Below, piece after piece: positions 27,203-35,525 of a stretch of 64,000 nucleotides of DNA (its first letter is position 1; every line of letters starts with the position of its first letter). Source of the DNA: Streptomyces hyaluromycini (GTDB lineage: Bacteria > Actinomycetota > Actinomycetes > Streptomycetales > Streptomycetaceae). Location: assembly GCF_002217755.1 (NCBI RefSeq), contig NZ_BCFL01000016.1:1656319-1720318 (forward strand), in the 5' to 3' direction. The notes under the pieces are model-generated. The model did no database searches and was not told where the DNA came from. It was given only the letters and a program-made list of their open reading frames with translations. A program made the translations under genes and the position numbers.

Positions 27203-28588
27203 ATGGCTATCGCAACGACGAGTCCGGTGACCGGTGAGGTCCTCAGGCGGTTCGACGAACTGACCCCCGAGGAACTTGAGGACAAGCTCGCCCGGGCGGC
27301 GGCAGCGGCCGCCTCGTACCGGCTGACGAGCGTCGAGCAGCGAGCGGAGTGGCTGCACCATGCCGCCGACCGCCTGGAGAAGGAGGTCGAGAGCGTCAGC
27401 GAAATGATCACCACCGAGATGGGCAAGACCTTCCGGGCGGCGGAGCAGGAAGTGGTCAAGTGCGTGCATGGGCTGCGTTTCTACGCCACGGAGGGCCCCG
27501 CGTTCCTGCGGGACCTGGAGGGCGACGGCGAACGCGTGGGCGCGCAGCAGACGTTCGTCACGTACCAGCCGATCGGCGTCGTACTCGCGGTGATGCCGTG
27601 GAACCTGCCGCTGTGGCAGGCCATGCGGTTCGCCGCACCCGCGCTCACGGCGGGGAACGTGGGACTGCTCAAGCACGCCTCGAACGTGCCGCAGTGCGCC
27701 CTGTACCTGGAGGAGCTCTTCCGCGAGGCGGGCTTCCCGGAGGACGTGTTCCAGACCCTCCTGATCTCCTCGGGGCGGGTCGAACAGGTGCTGCGCGACC
27801 CGCGGGTGGCCGCCGCGACACTGACCGGCAGCGAACCGGCCGGCCGCTCGGTGGCCGCCATCGCCGGTGACGAGATCAAGAAGGTGGTCCTCGAACTCGG
27901 CGGCTCCGACCCCTTCATCGTCATGCCCTCCACGAACCTGGACCGGGCCACCGATGTCGCCGTCAGGGCACGGACCCTGAACAACGGGCAGTCCTGCATC
28001 AACGGCAAACGCTTCTACGTGCACGAGGCCATCGGCGACGCGTTCATCGAGATGTTCGTGGCGAAGATGGGGGCACTGGTGATCGGCGACCCGATGTCCG
28101 AGGGCACCGACGTCGGACCGCTGGCCACCGAGTCCGGCCGGCAGGACGTGGAGTCCTACGTCGACGACGCCGTCGCCAAGGGCGCGACGGTACTGCTGGG
28201 CGGCGAACGCCCCGACGGGCCCGGCTGGTTCTACCCGCCCACCGTCCTGACCGGCATCACACCGGAGATGCGGATGTACCACGAGGAGGTCTTCGGCCCC
28301 GTGGCACAGGTGTGGACGGTCTCCTCCCTGGAGGAAGCCCTGCGGGAGGCCAACGGCCACCCCTACGGCCTCGGATCGAACCTGTGGAGCGAGGACGAGG
28401 CCGAACGCGAGCTGTTCGTCCGCGACATCCAGTCCGGCATGGCCTTCATCAACGGCAACACCACCAGCTACCCCGAGATCCCCTTCGGCGGCGTCAAACG
28501 CAGCGGCTACGGACGCGAGTTGTCCGACCTCGGCATGCGGGAGTTCATGAACGCCAAGACCGTCTGGATCGGCCGGAACGCCGCCTGA
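27203..28588 (+). CDS. NAD(P)-dependent aldehyde dehydrogenase (succinate-semialdehyde type)
   Basis: A 461-residue aldehyde dehydrogenase close to GabD2-type succinic semialdehyde dehydrogenases. Motifs are VMPWNLPLWQ, LTGSEPAG (cofactor), VLELGGSDPF (general-base Glu), NNGQSCINGKR (catalytic Cys) and EEVFGPVA. The start ATG at 27203 follows GGTGGA. It is 31 bp from the next gene, so the two form an operon. It oxidises an aldehyde to a carboxylate; the natural substrate is uncertain. Confidence 0.92.
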   Translation: MAIATTSPVTGEVLRRFDELTPEELEDKLARAAAAAASYRLTSVEQRAEWLHHAADRLEKEVESVSEMITTEMGKTFRAAEQEVVKCVHGLRFYATEGPAFLRDLEGDGERVGAQQTFVTYQPIGVVLAVMPWNLPLWQAMRFAAPALTAGNVGLLKHASNVPQCALYLEELFREAGFPEDVFQTLLISSGRVEQVLRDPRVAAATLTGSEPAGRSVAAIAGDEIKKVVLELGGSDPFIVMPSTNLDRATDVAVRARTLNNGQSCINGKRFYVHEAIGDAFIEMFVAKMGALVIGDPMSEGTDVGPLATESGRQDVESYVDDAVAKGATVLLGGERPDGPGWFYPPTVLTGITPEMRMYHEEVFGPVAQVWTVSSLEEALREANGHPYGLGSNLWSEDEAERELFVRDIQSGMAFINGNTTSYPEIPFGGVKRSGYGRELSDLGMREFMNAKTVWIGRNAA

Positions 28589-28619
28589 AACGGACGGCCC
28601 GAACGCTGAGGGAGGCACG

Positions 28620-29417
28620 ATGACCCGGGCCGGCCTGGCCGCCGCGCGTTCCAGCACGGCACAACTCGCCGAGATCGCCACCCAGGTGGACGACGGCCAG
28701 TGGGAGCTGCCGTCCGCCTGCGCCGGCTGGCGCGTCATCGACGTGGTGGCCCACCTCGCGGCGCTCGCCACCGAGGCCGTCGCCCCGCCACCGCCCGACC
28801 CCGCGCTGCCGAGGAACCGCGAGCGCTACCACGACCTGCGCGTCGACGAACGCCGCGGCCTCGGCCACGCCGAGGTCCTCGACGAGTGGCGGCACAGCAC
28901 CCCCCGCCAACTGGACCTCCTGGCGGCGGCTCAGGAACCCCCGGGAGCCGACGAACCCGTCGAGGTCCCCGGGCTCGGGACCTACCCCCGCCACCTCCTC
29001 GCGAACACCATGGCGTTCAACGTCTTCTGCCACCTCCGAAACGACCTGCTCGCCCCGGACGGTCCGCTCCCGCTCGCCCTGCCCGAACCGACCGACGACC
29101 AGGTCGCCCCCGCCATCGACTTCATGCTCGCCGGCCTCCCCCAGATGCAGGGCCCCGAACTCACCGCCACCCTCCGCCGGCCCCTCGTCCTCGACCTGAC
29201 CGGACCAGGCGCGACCACCGTCACCCTCCACCCCGCGACCGGCCCGGACGCTCGACTGACGATGACACCCGGCGCGGACGCCCCCACCCGGGTCCACAGC
29301 ACGGCGCTCGACTTCATCGCCTGGGCCACCACCCGCAAAGCCTGGCGCGACCACTGCCGCATCACGGGCGATCCGGCCGACGCGGTCCCGTTCCTCGACC
29401 GCCTCGACATCATCTGA
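28620..29417 (+). CDS. Maleylpyruvate isomerase-fold (MDMPI) mycothiol-dependent enzyme
   Basis: A 265-residue protein with the N-terminal MDMPI domain, a DinB-like four-helix bundle that binds metal and uses mycothiol. The marks are LPSACAGWRVIDVVAHLA and a His further along in LLANTMAF..CHLR. The C-terminal half is the beta-rich extension of the family. A very good ribosome site (GGAGG) precedes ATG 28620. Operon placement after the aldehyde dehydrogenase suggests mycothiol-linked detoxification, though the reaction is not known. A 9-bp repeat array lies directly after the stop. Confidence 0.8.
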   Translation: MTRAGLAAARSSTAQLAEIATQVDDGQWELPSACAGWRVIDVVAHLAALATEAVAPPPPDPALPRNRERYHDLRVDERRGLGHAEVLDEWRHSTPRQLDLLAAAQEPPGADEPVEVPGLGTYPRHLLANTMAFNVFCHLRNDLLAPDGPLPLALPEPTDDQVAPAIDFMLAGLPQMQGPELTATLRRPLVLDLTGPGATTVTLHPATGPDARLTMTPGADAPTRVHSTALDFIAWATTRKAWRDHCRITGDPADAVPFLDRLDII

Positions 29418-29418
29418 C

Positions 29419-29596
29419 CCGGACGGCCCGGACGGCCCGGACGGCCCGGACGGCCCGGACGGCCCGGACGGCCCGGACGGCCTGTTCGACCCGTTCAGCC
29501 CGTTCAGCCCGTTCGACCCGTTCAACCCGTTCGACCCGTTCAACCCGTTCGACCTGTTCGATCCGTTCGACCCGTTCGACCCGTTCAGCTCGCTCG
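29419..29596. repeat. Array of 9-bp tandem repeats between convergent genes
   Basis: About seven copies of the 9-mer CCCGGACGG (29420-29483) pass into about twelve copies of CCCGTTCGA and close variants (CCCGTTCAG, CCCGTTCAA, CTGTTCGAT). It occupies the whole space between the MDMPI stop and the stop of the convergent secreted-protein gene. Because the period is a multiple of three it stays open in several frames on both strands, but those readings are simple low-complexity artefacts. Confidence 0.85.
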
Positions 29597-29603
29597 ACCC
29601 GGA

Positions 29604-30068
29604 TCAGAACGCGTACGAATCCCCGGTCGCCAGCACCAGCACCCGATGCCTGTCGTTCGTCCGGTCCTGGTCCACCGCACCCCCGCCCCACGCCACGTCC
29701 ACCTCCAGCCGCACCTCCTCCGGCTGATCCCGCAGCCGTACCGGAACCACCAGCTCCGCGCCGGGCACCTCGACCGCCAGCGGCCCGGTGTCGCACACCA
29801 CCTCCCGGTCACCGGTGCGCGCGCACCCGCCCGGCAGCTGCTGGGTGTCCGCCAGCGCCGCCGACGAGGCCAGCCGCACGCTGGCAGCCGTCACGCCGTC
29901 CGGCCCGTGGTTGAGCGGGATCACCCGGACCTCCACCAGGTCCCCGCTCAGCACGGCGGACCCGTGCACCTCAAGATCGGCGTTCCCGGCCCAGGCGGTA
30001 CCGCCGCCCCCCAAGACCAACGCGCCCACCGCCACCGCACCGACCACCGCCAGGCCACCACAACGCAT
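29604..30068 (-). CDS. Small secreted protein with CARDB-like beta domain
   Basis: A 154-residue protein with a clear signal peptide (hydrophobic to about 24, cleavage near TAWAGN). A beta-strand-rich region with [21 protein letters not shown] and VRVRLxD-type strands follows, in the style of domains that add DUF11/CARDB folds to exported proteins. The start ATG at 30068 is chosen to give a compact signal peptide; ATG at 30101 with GGAG upstream is also possible. Function unknown. Its stop codon abuts the 9-bp repeat array. Confidence 0.62.
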   Translation of the reverse strand: MRCGGLAVVGAVAVGALVLGGGGTAWAGNADLEVHGSAVLSGDLVEVRVIPLNHGPDGVTAASVRLASSAALADTQQLPGGCARTGDREVVCDTGPLAVEVPGAELVVPVRLRDQPEEVRLEVDVAWGGGAVDQDRTNDRHRVLVLATGDSYAF

Positions 30069-30196
30069 CGCCACACCACCCGTCCCGTCCGTGTCCGGCA
30101 TCCGCACTCCGGCATCCATACGGATGTATGCCACCCGGTCCCCGCCGCAGGCGCCCCCCATCAGGTGACACCCGCCGGCCATGGCACGCTGCACGC

Positions 30197-30529
30197 ATGC
30201 TCATCCTCCGCTCCGCCGCCCTGTTCGTCGTCGCCGCGTTCTTCGAGATCGGCGGCGCCTGGCTGGTCTGGCAGGGCGTACGCGAGCACCGCGGCTGGCT
30301 CTGGGTCGCCGGCGGCATCCTCTCCCTCGGCGCCTACGGCTTCGTCGCCACCTTCCAGCCCGACGCCCACTTCGGCCGCATCCTGGCGGCCTACGGCGGC
30401 ATCTTCGTCGCCGGCTCGATCCTGTGGGGCGTAGTCGCCGACGGCTACCACCCGGACCGCTGGGACCTCACCGGAGCGGCGATCTGCCTGGCAGGAATGG
30501 CCCTGATCATGTGGGCACCAAGAAACTGA
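30197..30529 (+). CDS. YnfA family (UPF0060) membrane protein
   Basis: A 110-residue protein with four hydrophobic helices. The family marks are [26 protein letters not shown] and [12 protein letters not shown]. The family is related to small multidrug resistance-type transporters; the cargo is unproven. The ATG at 30197 has no clear ribosome site, so the mRNA may be leaderless. Confidence 0.88.
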   Translation: MLILRSAALFVVAAFFEIGGAWLVWQGVREHRGWLWVAGGILSLGAYGFVATFQPDAHFGRILAAYGGIFVAGSILWGVVADGYHPDRWDLTGAAICLAGMALIMWAPRN

Positions 30530-30539
30530 CCTGAGGTTC

Positions 30540-30610
30540 GCGCCCCGAAAGGGGCGCGGGGCTGTATCGATATGCGGCTCCGCCGCGTGGGCGCGAACAA
30601 CCCCCACCGG
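30540..30610. repeat. Streptomyces intergenic repeat, long variant
   Basis: One copy of the family with core GGGGCGCGGGGCTGTATCGA followed by ATGCGGCTCCGCCGCGTGGG. It lies in the 166-bp gap before the SDR gene and can form two hairpins. Other copies lie at 40795, 40928, 56448 (inverted) and 59245. A TAGACT hexamer at 30646 is a likely -10 box for the SDR gene. Confidence 0.7.
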
Positions 30611-30695
30611 CCCGCAGCCGCCCGATTCCGCCCCGACCACGGCGCCTAGACTCTCCAAAGCAAGCCGCACGTATAACCCCGCTGAGGAGCAACCC

Positions 30696-31454
30696 ATGGC
30701 CCCGTCCCGCATCGCGGTAGTCACCGGCGCCAGCAGCGGCATCGGCGCCGCCACCGCCCGCCGGCTCGCCGAGGCCGACTACCGCGTCGTCCTCACCGCC
30801 CGCAGGGCGGACCGCATCGAGGCACTGGCCAAGGAGATCAACGAGGCGGGCCACCAGGCGACCGCCTACCCCCTCGACGTGACGGACCGCGCCGCGGTCG
30901 ACGAGTTCGCGACGGCCTTCAAGGCGGTCGCCGTCCTCGTGAACAACGCCGGCGGAGCCCTCGGCGCCGACCCGGTGGCCACCGGCGACCCCGCCGACTG
31001 GCGCACGATGTACGAGACGAACGTCATCGGCACCCTGAACCTCACCCAGGCCCTGCTCCCCAAGCTGGAGGCGAGCGGCGACGGCACGGTGGTCGTCGTC
31101 TCCTCCACCGCCGGCCACGGCACCTACGAGGGCGGCGCCGGCTATGTCGCCGCCAAGCACGGCGCCCACGTCCTCGCCGAGACCCTCCGCCTGGAGATCG
31201 TCGGCAAGCCGGTCCGGGTCATCGAGATCGCCCCCGGCATGGTCAAGACGGACGAGTTCGCGCTGACCCGCTTCGGCGGCGACGAGGAGAAGGCCGCGAA
31301 GGTCTACCAGGGCGTCGCCGAGCCCCTGACCGCCGACGACGTCGCCGACACCATCGCCTGGACCGTGACCCGCCCCAGCCACGTCAACATCGACCTCCTG
31401 GTCGTCCGCCCCCGCGCCCAGGCCTCCAACACCAAGGTCCACCGGGACCTGTGA
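30696..31454 (+). CDS. SDR family NAD(P)-dependent oxidoreductase (YdfG-like)
   Basis: A 252-residue short-chain dehydrogenase. It has the dinucleotide loop TGASSGIGAAT, VNNAGG, the catalytic Ser in VVVVSSTAG and Tyr-Lys in YVAAK. RR after the second beta strand (LTARRADR) favours NADP. It resembles YdfG-type serine/3-hydroxy-acid dehydrogenases. A ribosome site, GAGGAG, lies upstream of ATG 30696. The stop overlaps the next small gene (GTGA), so they are co-translated. Confidence 0.92.
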   Translation: MAPSRIAVVTGASSGIGAATARRLAEADYRVVLTARRADRIEALAKEINEAGHQATAYPLDVTDRAAVDEFATAFKAVAVLVNNAGGALGADPVATGDPADWRTMYETNVIGTLNLTQALLPKLEASGDGTVVVVSSTAGHGTYEGGAGYVAAKHGAHVLAETLRLEIVGKPVRVIEIAPGMVKTDEFALTRFGGDEEKAAKVYQGVAEPLTADDVADTIAWTVTRPSHVNIDLLVVRPRAQASNTKVHRDL

Positions 31455-31636
31455 TGCCGGACACCGCGATGCCGGACGAGGACCCCGCGGCCACCCTGGA
31501 AAGGCAACTGGAAGAACGCCGCCTGAAGCAGGAGACCAAGAACGAACGCCAGGTCTGGTACTTCCTGGCCTACTTCCTGTTCGGCATCCACATCATCGCC
31601 TTCGTGATGATCTACGCGGTACGGCACGCGAAGTAG
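31451..31636 (+). CDS. Small single-helix membrane protein
   Basis: A 61-residue protein with an acidic, charged N-terminal half (EDPAATLERQLEERRLK) and one hydrophobic helix at about 37-56. It starts with GTG at 31451, overlapping the SDR stop; ATG at 31454 is an alternative. It resembles small membrane proteins common in Streptomyces (possibly DUF6126, from memory). No function known. Confidence 0.72.
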   Translation: MMPDTAMPDEDPAATLERQLEERRLKQETKNERQVWYFLAYFLFGIHIIAFVMIYAVRHAK

Positions 31637-31647
31637 GCTCGCGGCCC

Positions 31648-32913
31648 GTGGACAGACACATATCCTTCGACGGGCTGCACAACTTCCGTGACCTGGGCGG
31701 CTACCCGGCCGCCGACGGCCGTCGAGTCCGCCCCGGCCGGCTCTACCGCGCGGACTCGCTGGGAAAGCTGCACAAGGGCACGCGGGACTGGGACCGCTTC
31801 CTGTCCCTGGGCATCCGCACGGTCATCGACCTCCGCCACCCCTGGGAGGCCGAGGGCCGGGGCCGTATCCCGTCCGACGCCTCCTTCGGGTACCACAACC
31901 TCAGCATCGAGCACCGCCCCTACGACCAGGCGGCCCTGGCCCCCGACATCGACCCCGGCCCGTACCTGGCGGAGCGCTACATGGAGGTGGCGGAAGACGG
32001 GGTGCAGGAGATCCGCAGGGCACTGGAGCTGGTGGCCCTGTCGGCGGAATCGGACACCCCCCTGGTCTTCCACTGCGCGTCCGGCAAGGACCGCACGGGC
32101 CAACTGGCGGCGCTTGTCCTGACATTGGCCGGGGTACCCGAACCGACGGTCGTCGAGGACTACACCCTCACGGAACTGGCCACGCCCGCCCTGCTGGCCG
32201 GCTGGAAGGCGAGGAACGAGGGCCGCGAGCCGACCTGGCTGGGCTTCGGCCGCGCCCCGGAATCGGCGATGCGCCTGTTCCTGTCCTCGCTGAAGGCCCG
32301 CCACGGCTCGATCGAGGAGTACGTGACGCGAGCACTGGGCCTGGACACGGACGCGCTGCGCGACTCCCTCCGCAAGACCCTCCTCGAACCCCGCCCCGCC
32401 ACCTGGCCGCAGCTGTCCTACCGCAAGGCCACCCCGCTCGACGCCCGCACCCTGGTCCGCCTCCGCGACTCCGCGGCCCTGTGGCAACTGGCCCGCGGGA
32501 TCGACCAGTGGAAGCCGGGAGAGAAGGACGAGACGCACTTCCGCACCCGCATGCGGGAGGGCGAGGTATGGCTGGCCCACGCGGGCACCCACCTGGCCGG
32601 CGCCTACGAACTCTGGTGGGACGACCCGGCGGCCTGGGGCCCCCGCCCCGCCGACGCGGGCTACCTCCACCGCCTGATGACGACCCCGCACACGGCCCCG
32701 CCGGGCACCGGCCGCCACCTGCTGACCCAAGCGGAATCCCGCATCGCGGCAACGGGCCGCCCCTACGCCCGCCTCGACTGCCTCACCTCCAACCCCCGCC
32801 TGCGCGCGTACTACGAGGCGGCGGGCTACCAGGTCGTGGGCGAACAGCCCGCAAAGGACGGCGGATCGGGCAGCCCGTATTCGGTGACGCTGATGGAGAA
32901 ACGGCTCCGGTAA
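31648..32913 (+). CDS. Tyrosine phosphatase-GNAT acetyltransferase fusion
   Basis: A 421-residue protein with two enzymes in one chain. Residues 1-240 are a PTP-type phosphatase. NFRDLGGYP is the family's N-terminal signature and FHCASGKDRTG is the Cx5R P-loop with nucleophilic Cys, as in Mycobacterium PtpB and bacterial Tyr/Ser phosphatases. Residues ~255-421 are a GNAT fold: LSYRKATPLDARTLVRL at its start, GTGRHLLTQAE in the CoA site and LTSNPRLRAYYEAAGYQVVG near the end. It starts with GTG at 31648, 11 bp after the small gene. Cleavage and acetylation of one shared substrate is possible but unproven. Confidence 0.85.
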   Translation: MDRHISFDGLHNFRDLGGYPAADGRRVRPGRLYRADSLGKLHKGTRDWDRFLSLGIRTVIDLRHPWEAEGRGRIPSDASFGYHNLSIEHRPYDQAALAPDIDPGPYLAERYMEVAEDGVQEIRRALELVALSAESDTPLVFHCASGKDRTGQLAALVLTLAGVPEPTVVEDYTLTELATPALLAGWKARNEGREPTWLGFGRAPESAMRLFLSSLKARHGSIEEYVTRALGLDTDALRDSLRKTLLEPRPATWPQLSYRKATPLDARTLVRLRDSAALWQLARGIDQWKPGEKDETHFRTRMREGEVWLAHAGTHLAGAYELWWDDPAAWGPRPADAGYLHRLMTTPHTAPPGTGRHLLTQAESRIAATGRPYARLDCLTSNPRLRAYYEAAGYQVVGEQPAKDGGSGSPYSVTLMEKRLR

Positions 32914-32993
32914 CTCACAAGGGTGAACATGATCGATCACCCGAACGCCACCTGAACACCAGACCTAGGCTCGCACCACACCATCAACTCGAC

Positions 32994-33027
32994 GGCCCTC
33001 GGCAGGGATGCACCCCAGCCGAGGGCC
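32994..33027. other. Strong hairpin just upstream of the LAGLIDADG gene
   Basis: A perfect 10-bp inverted repeat, GGCCCTCGGC / GCCGAGGGCC, with a 14-base loop. It ends 27 bp before the endonuclease GTG start and about 80 bp after the previous gene. It may terminate the preceding operon or control the leader of the endonuclease mRNA. Confidence 0.5.
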
Positions 33028-33054
33028 TGACCAGCATGGAAGTGGAGCTTCCCG

Positions 33055-33882
33055 GTGGCTGAATGCGAGCCTAACGCCCAGCGGTTCATGGACCTCACGG
33101 TCCCGGAGTACGCGTACATCTTCGGCTTCTTGCAGGCGGATGGGCACCTGGCAAAGGGCGTGGGCCAGAAGGGCCGCCTGACTGTCGAGATCAGCGCACG
33201 AGATGCAGATCTCCTGCGCGCATTCCAGAAGCTGACCCCGTACTACAGCAGCATCACCGAACGCACCCGCTCCACCAACTTCGCCGAGACCCACACCGCC
33301 GCCGCCTGGAGCATGTGCTCTCTGGAAGCCAGGACCAGGATCAACGAACTCGGCCTTCCGTACGGCCGCAAGTCCAAGACGATCGCGCCGCCGACCGTCG
33401 AGTTCTCCCGCCGCGACTATCTGCGAGGCCTGATCGACGCAGACGGTTCAGTCGGCTTCACCAGCAAGGGTTTTCCCTTCGTCTCGCTCACCACGGCCAG
33501 CAGCGCCATCGCGGCCTATCTGCGCGAGTACAGCAAGGACGTGACGGGAGCCGAGCGCAGCCTCAAGCGCAACGCGCGCGACGGCATCTACAACGTCCTC
33601 TACGCAAACGAAAGTGCGCGGGAGTCGGCAGCCGACCTCTATTACCCGGGCTGCCTCTCACTGGACCGGAAACGAACGGCCGCGCATTCACTCGGGACCT
33701 GGGTGCGCCCGGCAGGCATGGATCGCAGGCCGCCACGCATCGAGTGGACTCGCGAAATAGACCGGATCCTGCTCAGTGCACCAACCATCGCCCACGCGGC
33801 AGCGGAACTTGGCTACTCCAAAAGTCCTTGCCAGAACCGCCGCTGGCAGCTGCTGCACGGCGTAGTGCGGCTGCCGGACTGA
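33055..33882 (+). CDS. Free-standing LAGLIDADG endonuclease
   Basis: A 275-residue protein with two LAGLIDADG-type helices, IFGFLQADGH near residue 22 and YLRGLIDADGSVGF near 122. Each ends in the acidic residue that binds metal. Such proteins are homing endonucleases, or relatives that cut DNA at long sites. There is no sign of intein splice residues or of an interrupted host gene around it, so it stands alone. The C-terminal region (about 225-275) looks like a small DNA-binding helix bundle. The start GTG at 33055 follows GGAGC. It sits between a hairpin and a terminator, next to a MITE-like element and rtcB, so recent acquisition is likely. Confidence 0.83.
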   Translation: MAECEPNAQRFMDLTVPEYAYIFGFLQADGHLAKGVGQKGRLTVEISARDADLLRAFQKLTPYYSSITERTRSTNFAETHTAAAWSMCSLEARTRINELGLPYGRKSKTIAPPTVEFSRRDYLRGLIDADGSVGFTSKGFPFVSLTTASSAIAAYLREYSKDVTGAERSLKRNARDGIYNVLYANESARESAADLYYPGCLSLDRKRTAAHSLGTWVRPAGMDRRPPRIEWTREIDRILLSAPTIAHAAAELGYSKSPCQNRRWQLLHGVVRLPD

Positions 33883-33891
33883 GCGGCACAT

Positions 33892-33923
33892 GATGGGCGC
33901 GGCGCGCAATCGTCGCGCCCATC
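33892..33923. terminator. Terminator of the LAGLIDADG gene
   Basis: A perfect 10-bp inverted repeat, GATGGGCGCG / CGCGCCCATC, with a 12-base loop, 9 bp after the stop codon. Confidence 0.6.
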
Positions 33924-33930
33924 ACCGACC

Positions 33931-34107
33931 TAGGGCCTGTCTGACAATTCCCGTCGTCGCCCGGAGGGCGGCCTCGCGGCGTCAGGTGCGTGCTCTCGGC
34001 GTGCCGGGCGTAGGCCCTCGTACTGGACGTACTTGGGTCTGTGCCCGGTGCGGCGAGAGTGCGTGCATGGCGTCGCGAGGCAGACGGGAATTGTCAGACA
34101 GGCCCTA
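33931..34107. mobile_element. MITE-like element, 177 bp, with 23-bp terminal inverted repeats and TA flanks
   Basis: The ends are exact inverted repeats. The left reads TA-GGGCCTGTCTGACAATTC-CCGTC and the right is its full complement. The inner sequence continues as an imperfect inverted repeat (GCCTCGCGGCGTC versus GCCTCGCGACGCC). There is no transposase inside. The TA at both borders fits the target duplication of IS630/Tc1-type elements. The right TA is part of the rtcB stop codon TAG. This is a non-autonomous element whose helper must lie elsewhere in the genome. Confidence 0.75.
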
Positions 34108-35298
34108 GCCCTTCACGCACACGAACTGCTTCAACTTCGCCACGACCTCGACCAGGTCGCGCTGCTGTTCCATCACCTGGTCGATGTTCTTGTAGGCGCC
34201 CGGAATCTCGTCCAGCACCCCGGAGTCCTTACGGCACTCCACACCGCGCGTCTGCTCCTCCAGGTCCCTGGTCGTGAAGCGGCGCTTTGCCGCGTTACGA
34301 CTCATGCGCCGACCGGCACCATGCGACGCCGAGTTGAAGGCCTTCTCGTTCCCGAGCCCCTTCACGATGTACGAGCTGGTGCCCATCGAGCCAGGAATGA
34401 TCCCGAGCTCGCCGGAGCCGGCCCGGATCGCCCCCTTGCGGGTGACGAGCAGGTCCATGCCCTCGTAGCATTCCTCAGCGACGTAGTTATGGTGACAGGA
34501 GATCTCCGGCTCGAAAGTCGGCTTGGCCTTCTTGAACTCCTTGCGGACGACGTCCTTCAGGAGCGCCATCATGAGCATGCGGTTGTACTTGGCGTACTCC
34601 TGAGCCCAGTAGAGATCGTTCCTGTAAGCCGCCATCTGCGGAGTGTCCGAGACGAACACCGCCAGATCCCGGTCAACCAGTCCCTGGTTGTGCGGAAGCT
34701 TCTGCGCGACACCGATGTGGTATTCGGCCAGCTCCTTCCCGATGTTGCGGGAACCGGAGTGCAGCATGAGCCAGACCGAGTTTGACTGATCAAGACACAA
34801 TTCGATCATGTGATTTCCGGATCCGAGCGTTCCCATCTGCTGATGAGCCCGTCCCTGACGGAATTTGACCGCATCGGCCACCCCGTCGAACCGCCCCCAG
34901 AACCCCTCCCACCCGGCCGTGGCCAGCCCGTGGAAGTCCCCCGGCTCCACCGGGTCCGCGTGCATCCCCCGCCCCACCGGAATCGCCTGCTCGATCTTCG
35001 ACCGCAGTCGGGACAGGTCCCCCGGCAGGTCGTTCGCCGTCAGGGACGTCTTGACCGCGGACATGCCGCACCCGATGTCGACCCCGACCGCCGCCGGGCA
35101 CACCGCACCCCGCATCGCGATGACCGACCCGACCGTCGCCCCCTTCCCGTAGTGGACGTCCGGCATCACCGCCAGGCCCTCGATCCACGGCAGGGTCGCG
35201 ACGTTGCGCAGCTGCTGGAGCGCCACGTCCTCGACGGTCGCCGGGTCGGTCCACATCCGGATGGGCACCTTCGCGCCCGGTATCTCCACGTACGACAT
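34105..35298 (-). CDS. rtcB: RNA-splicing ligase RtcB (GTP-dependent 3'-phosphate RNA ligase)
   Basis: A 397-residue ligase that joins RNA 2',3'-cyclic phosphate or 3'-phosphate ends to 5'-OH ends using GTP and Mn2+. The metal Cys lies in GVDIGCGMSAVK, further metal ligands in GTLGSGNHMIE and LMLHSGSRNIG, and the guanylylated His in the SHGAGRRMSR segment. It ends CVKG as is usual. The start is ATG at 35298 after GAGGAA; an upstream in-frame start is unsupported. The TAG stop is formed at the edge of a MITE-like element, so the coding sequence is intact but its native downstream region is lost. Confidence 0.94.
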   Translation of the reverse strand: MSYVEIPGAKVPIRMWTDPATVEDVALQQLRNVATLPWIEGLAVMPDVHYGKGATVGSVIAMRGAVCPAAVGVDIGCGMSAVKTSLTANDLPGDLSRLRSKIEQAIPVGRGMHADPVEPGDFHGLATAGWEGFWGRFDGVADAVKFRQGRAHQQMGTLGSGNHMIELCLDQSNSVWLMLHSGSRNIGKELAEYHIGVAQKLPHNQGLVDRDLAVFVSDTPQMAAYRNDLYWAQEYAKYNRMLMMALLKDVVRKEFKKAKPTFEPEISCHHNYVAEECYEGMDLLVTRKGAIRAGSGELGIIPGSMGTSSYIVKGLGNEKAFNSASHGAGRRMSRNAAKRRFTTRDLEEQTRGVECRKDSGVLDEIPGAYKNIDQVMEQQRDLVEVVAKLKQFVCVKG

Positions 35299-35525
35299 GT
35301 CTTCCTCATTCCCCCGCGGGCAACAATCCAAAAAGGACAAAGGTCTTTAATCCAACAAAACGCAAATGCGGCGCCAGAGGCCCGGAAACCAGACAGCGGA
35401 CCGGCGTTCACAGCAGTGCGTGCGATACACATTGTCTCCAGGGGGCGCCCCGCTGCGGCAAGCGATTAACCAGCGGGGACACTGGAGCAGGACCGAGCGG
35501 ACCAGTGAACGGAAGGAGCCTGACC

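Noticed and set aside
27095..28771. 558-residue minus-strand frame opposite the aldehyde dehydrogenase
   Set aside because: Shadow of a clear aldehyde dehydrogenase with NNGQSCIN and ELGGSDPF motifs.
29410..29796. Coiled-coil protein suggested by VERVERVER or VRAVRAVRA readings
   Set aside because: The reading is produced by the 9-bp DNA repeat in several frames at once and lacks a ribosome site.
32914..33054. tRNA gene as a target for the LAGLIDADG element
   Set aside because: No cloverleaf or T-loop sequence GGTTCGA with matching acceptor arms was found; only a 10-bp hairpin is present.
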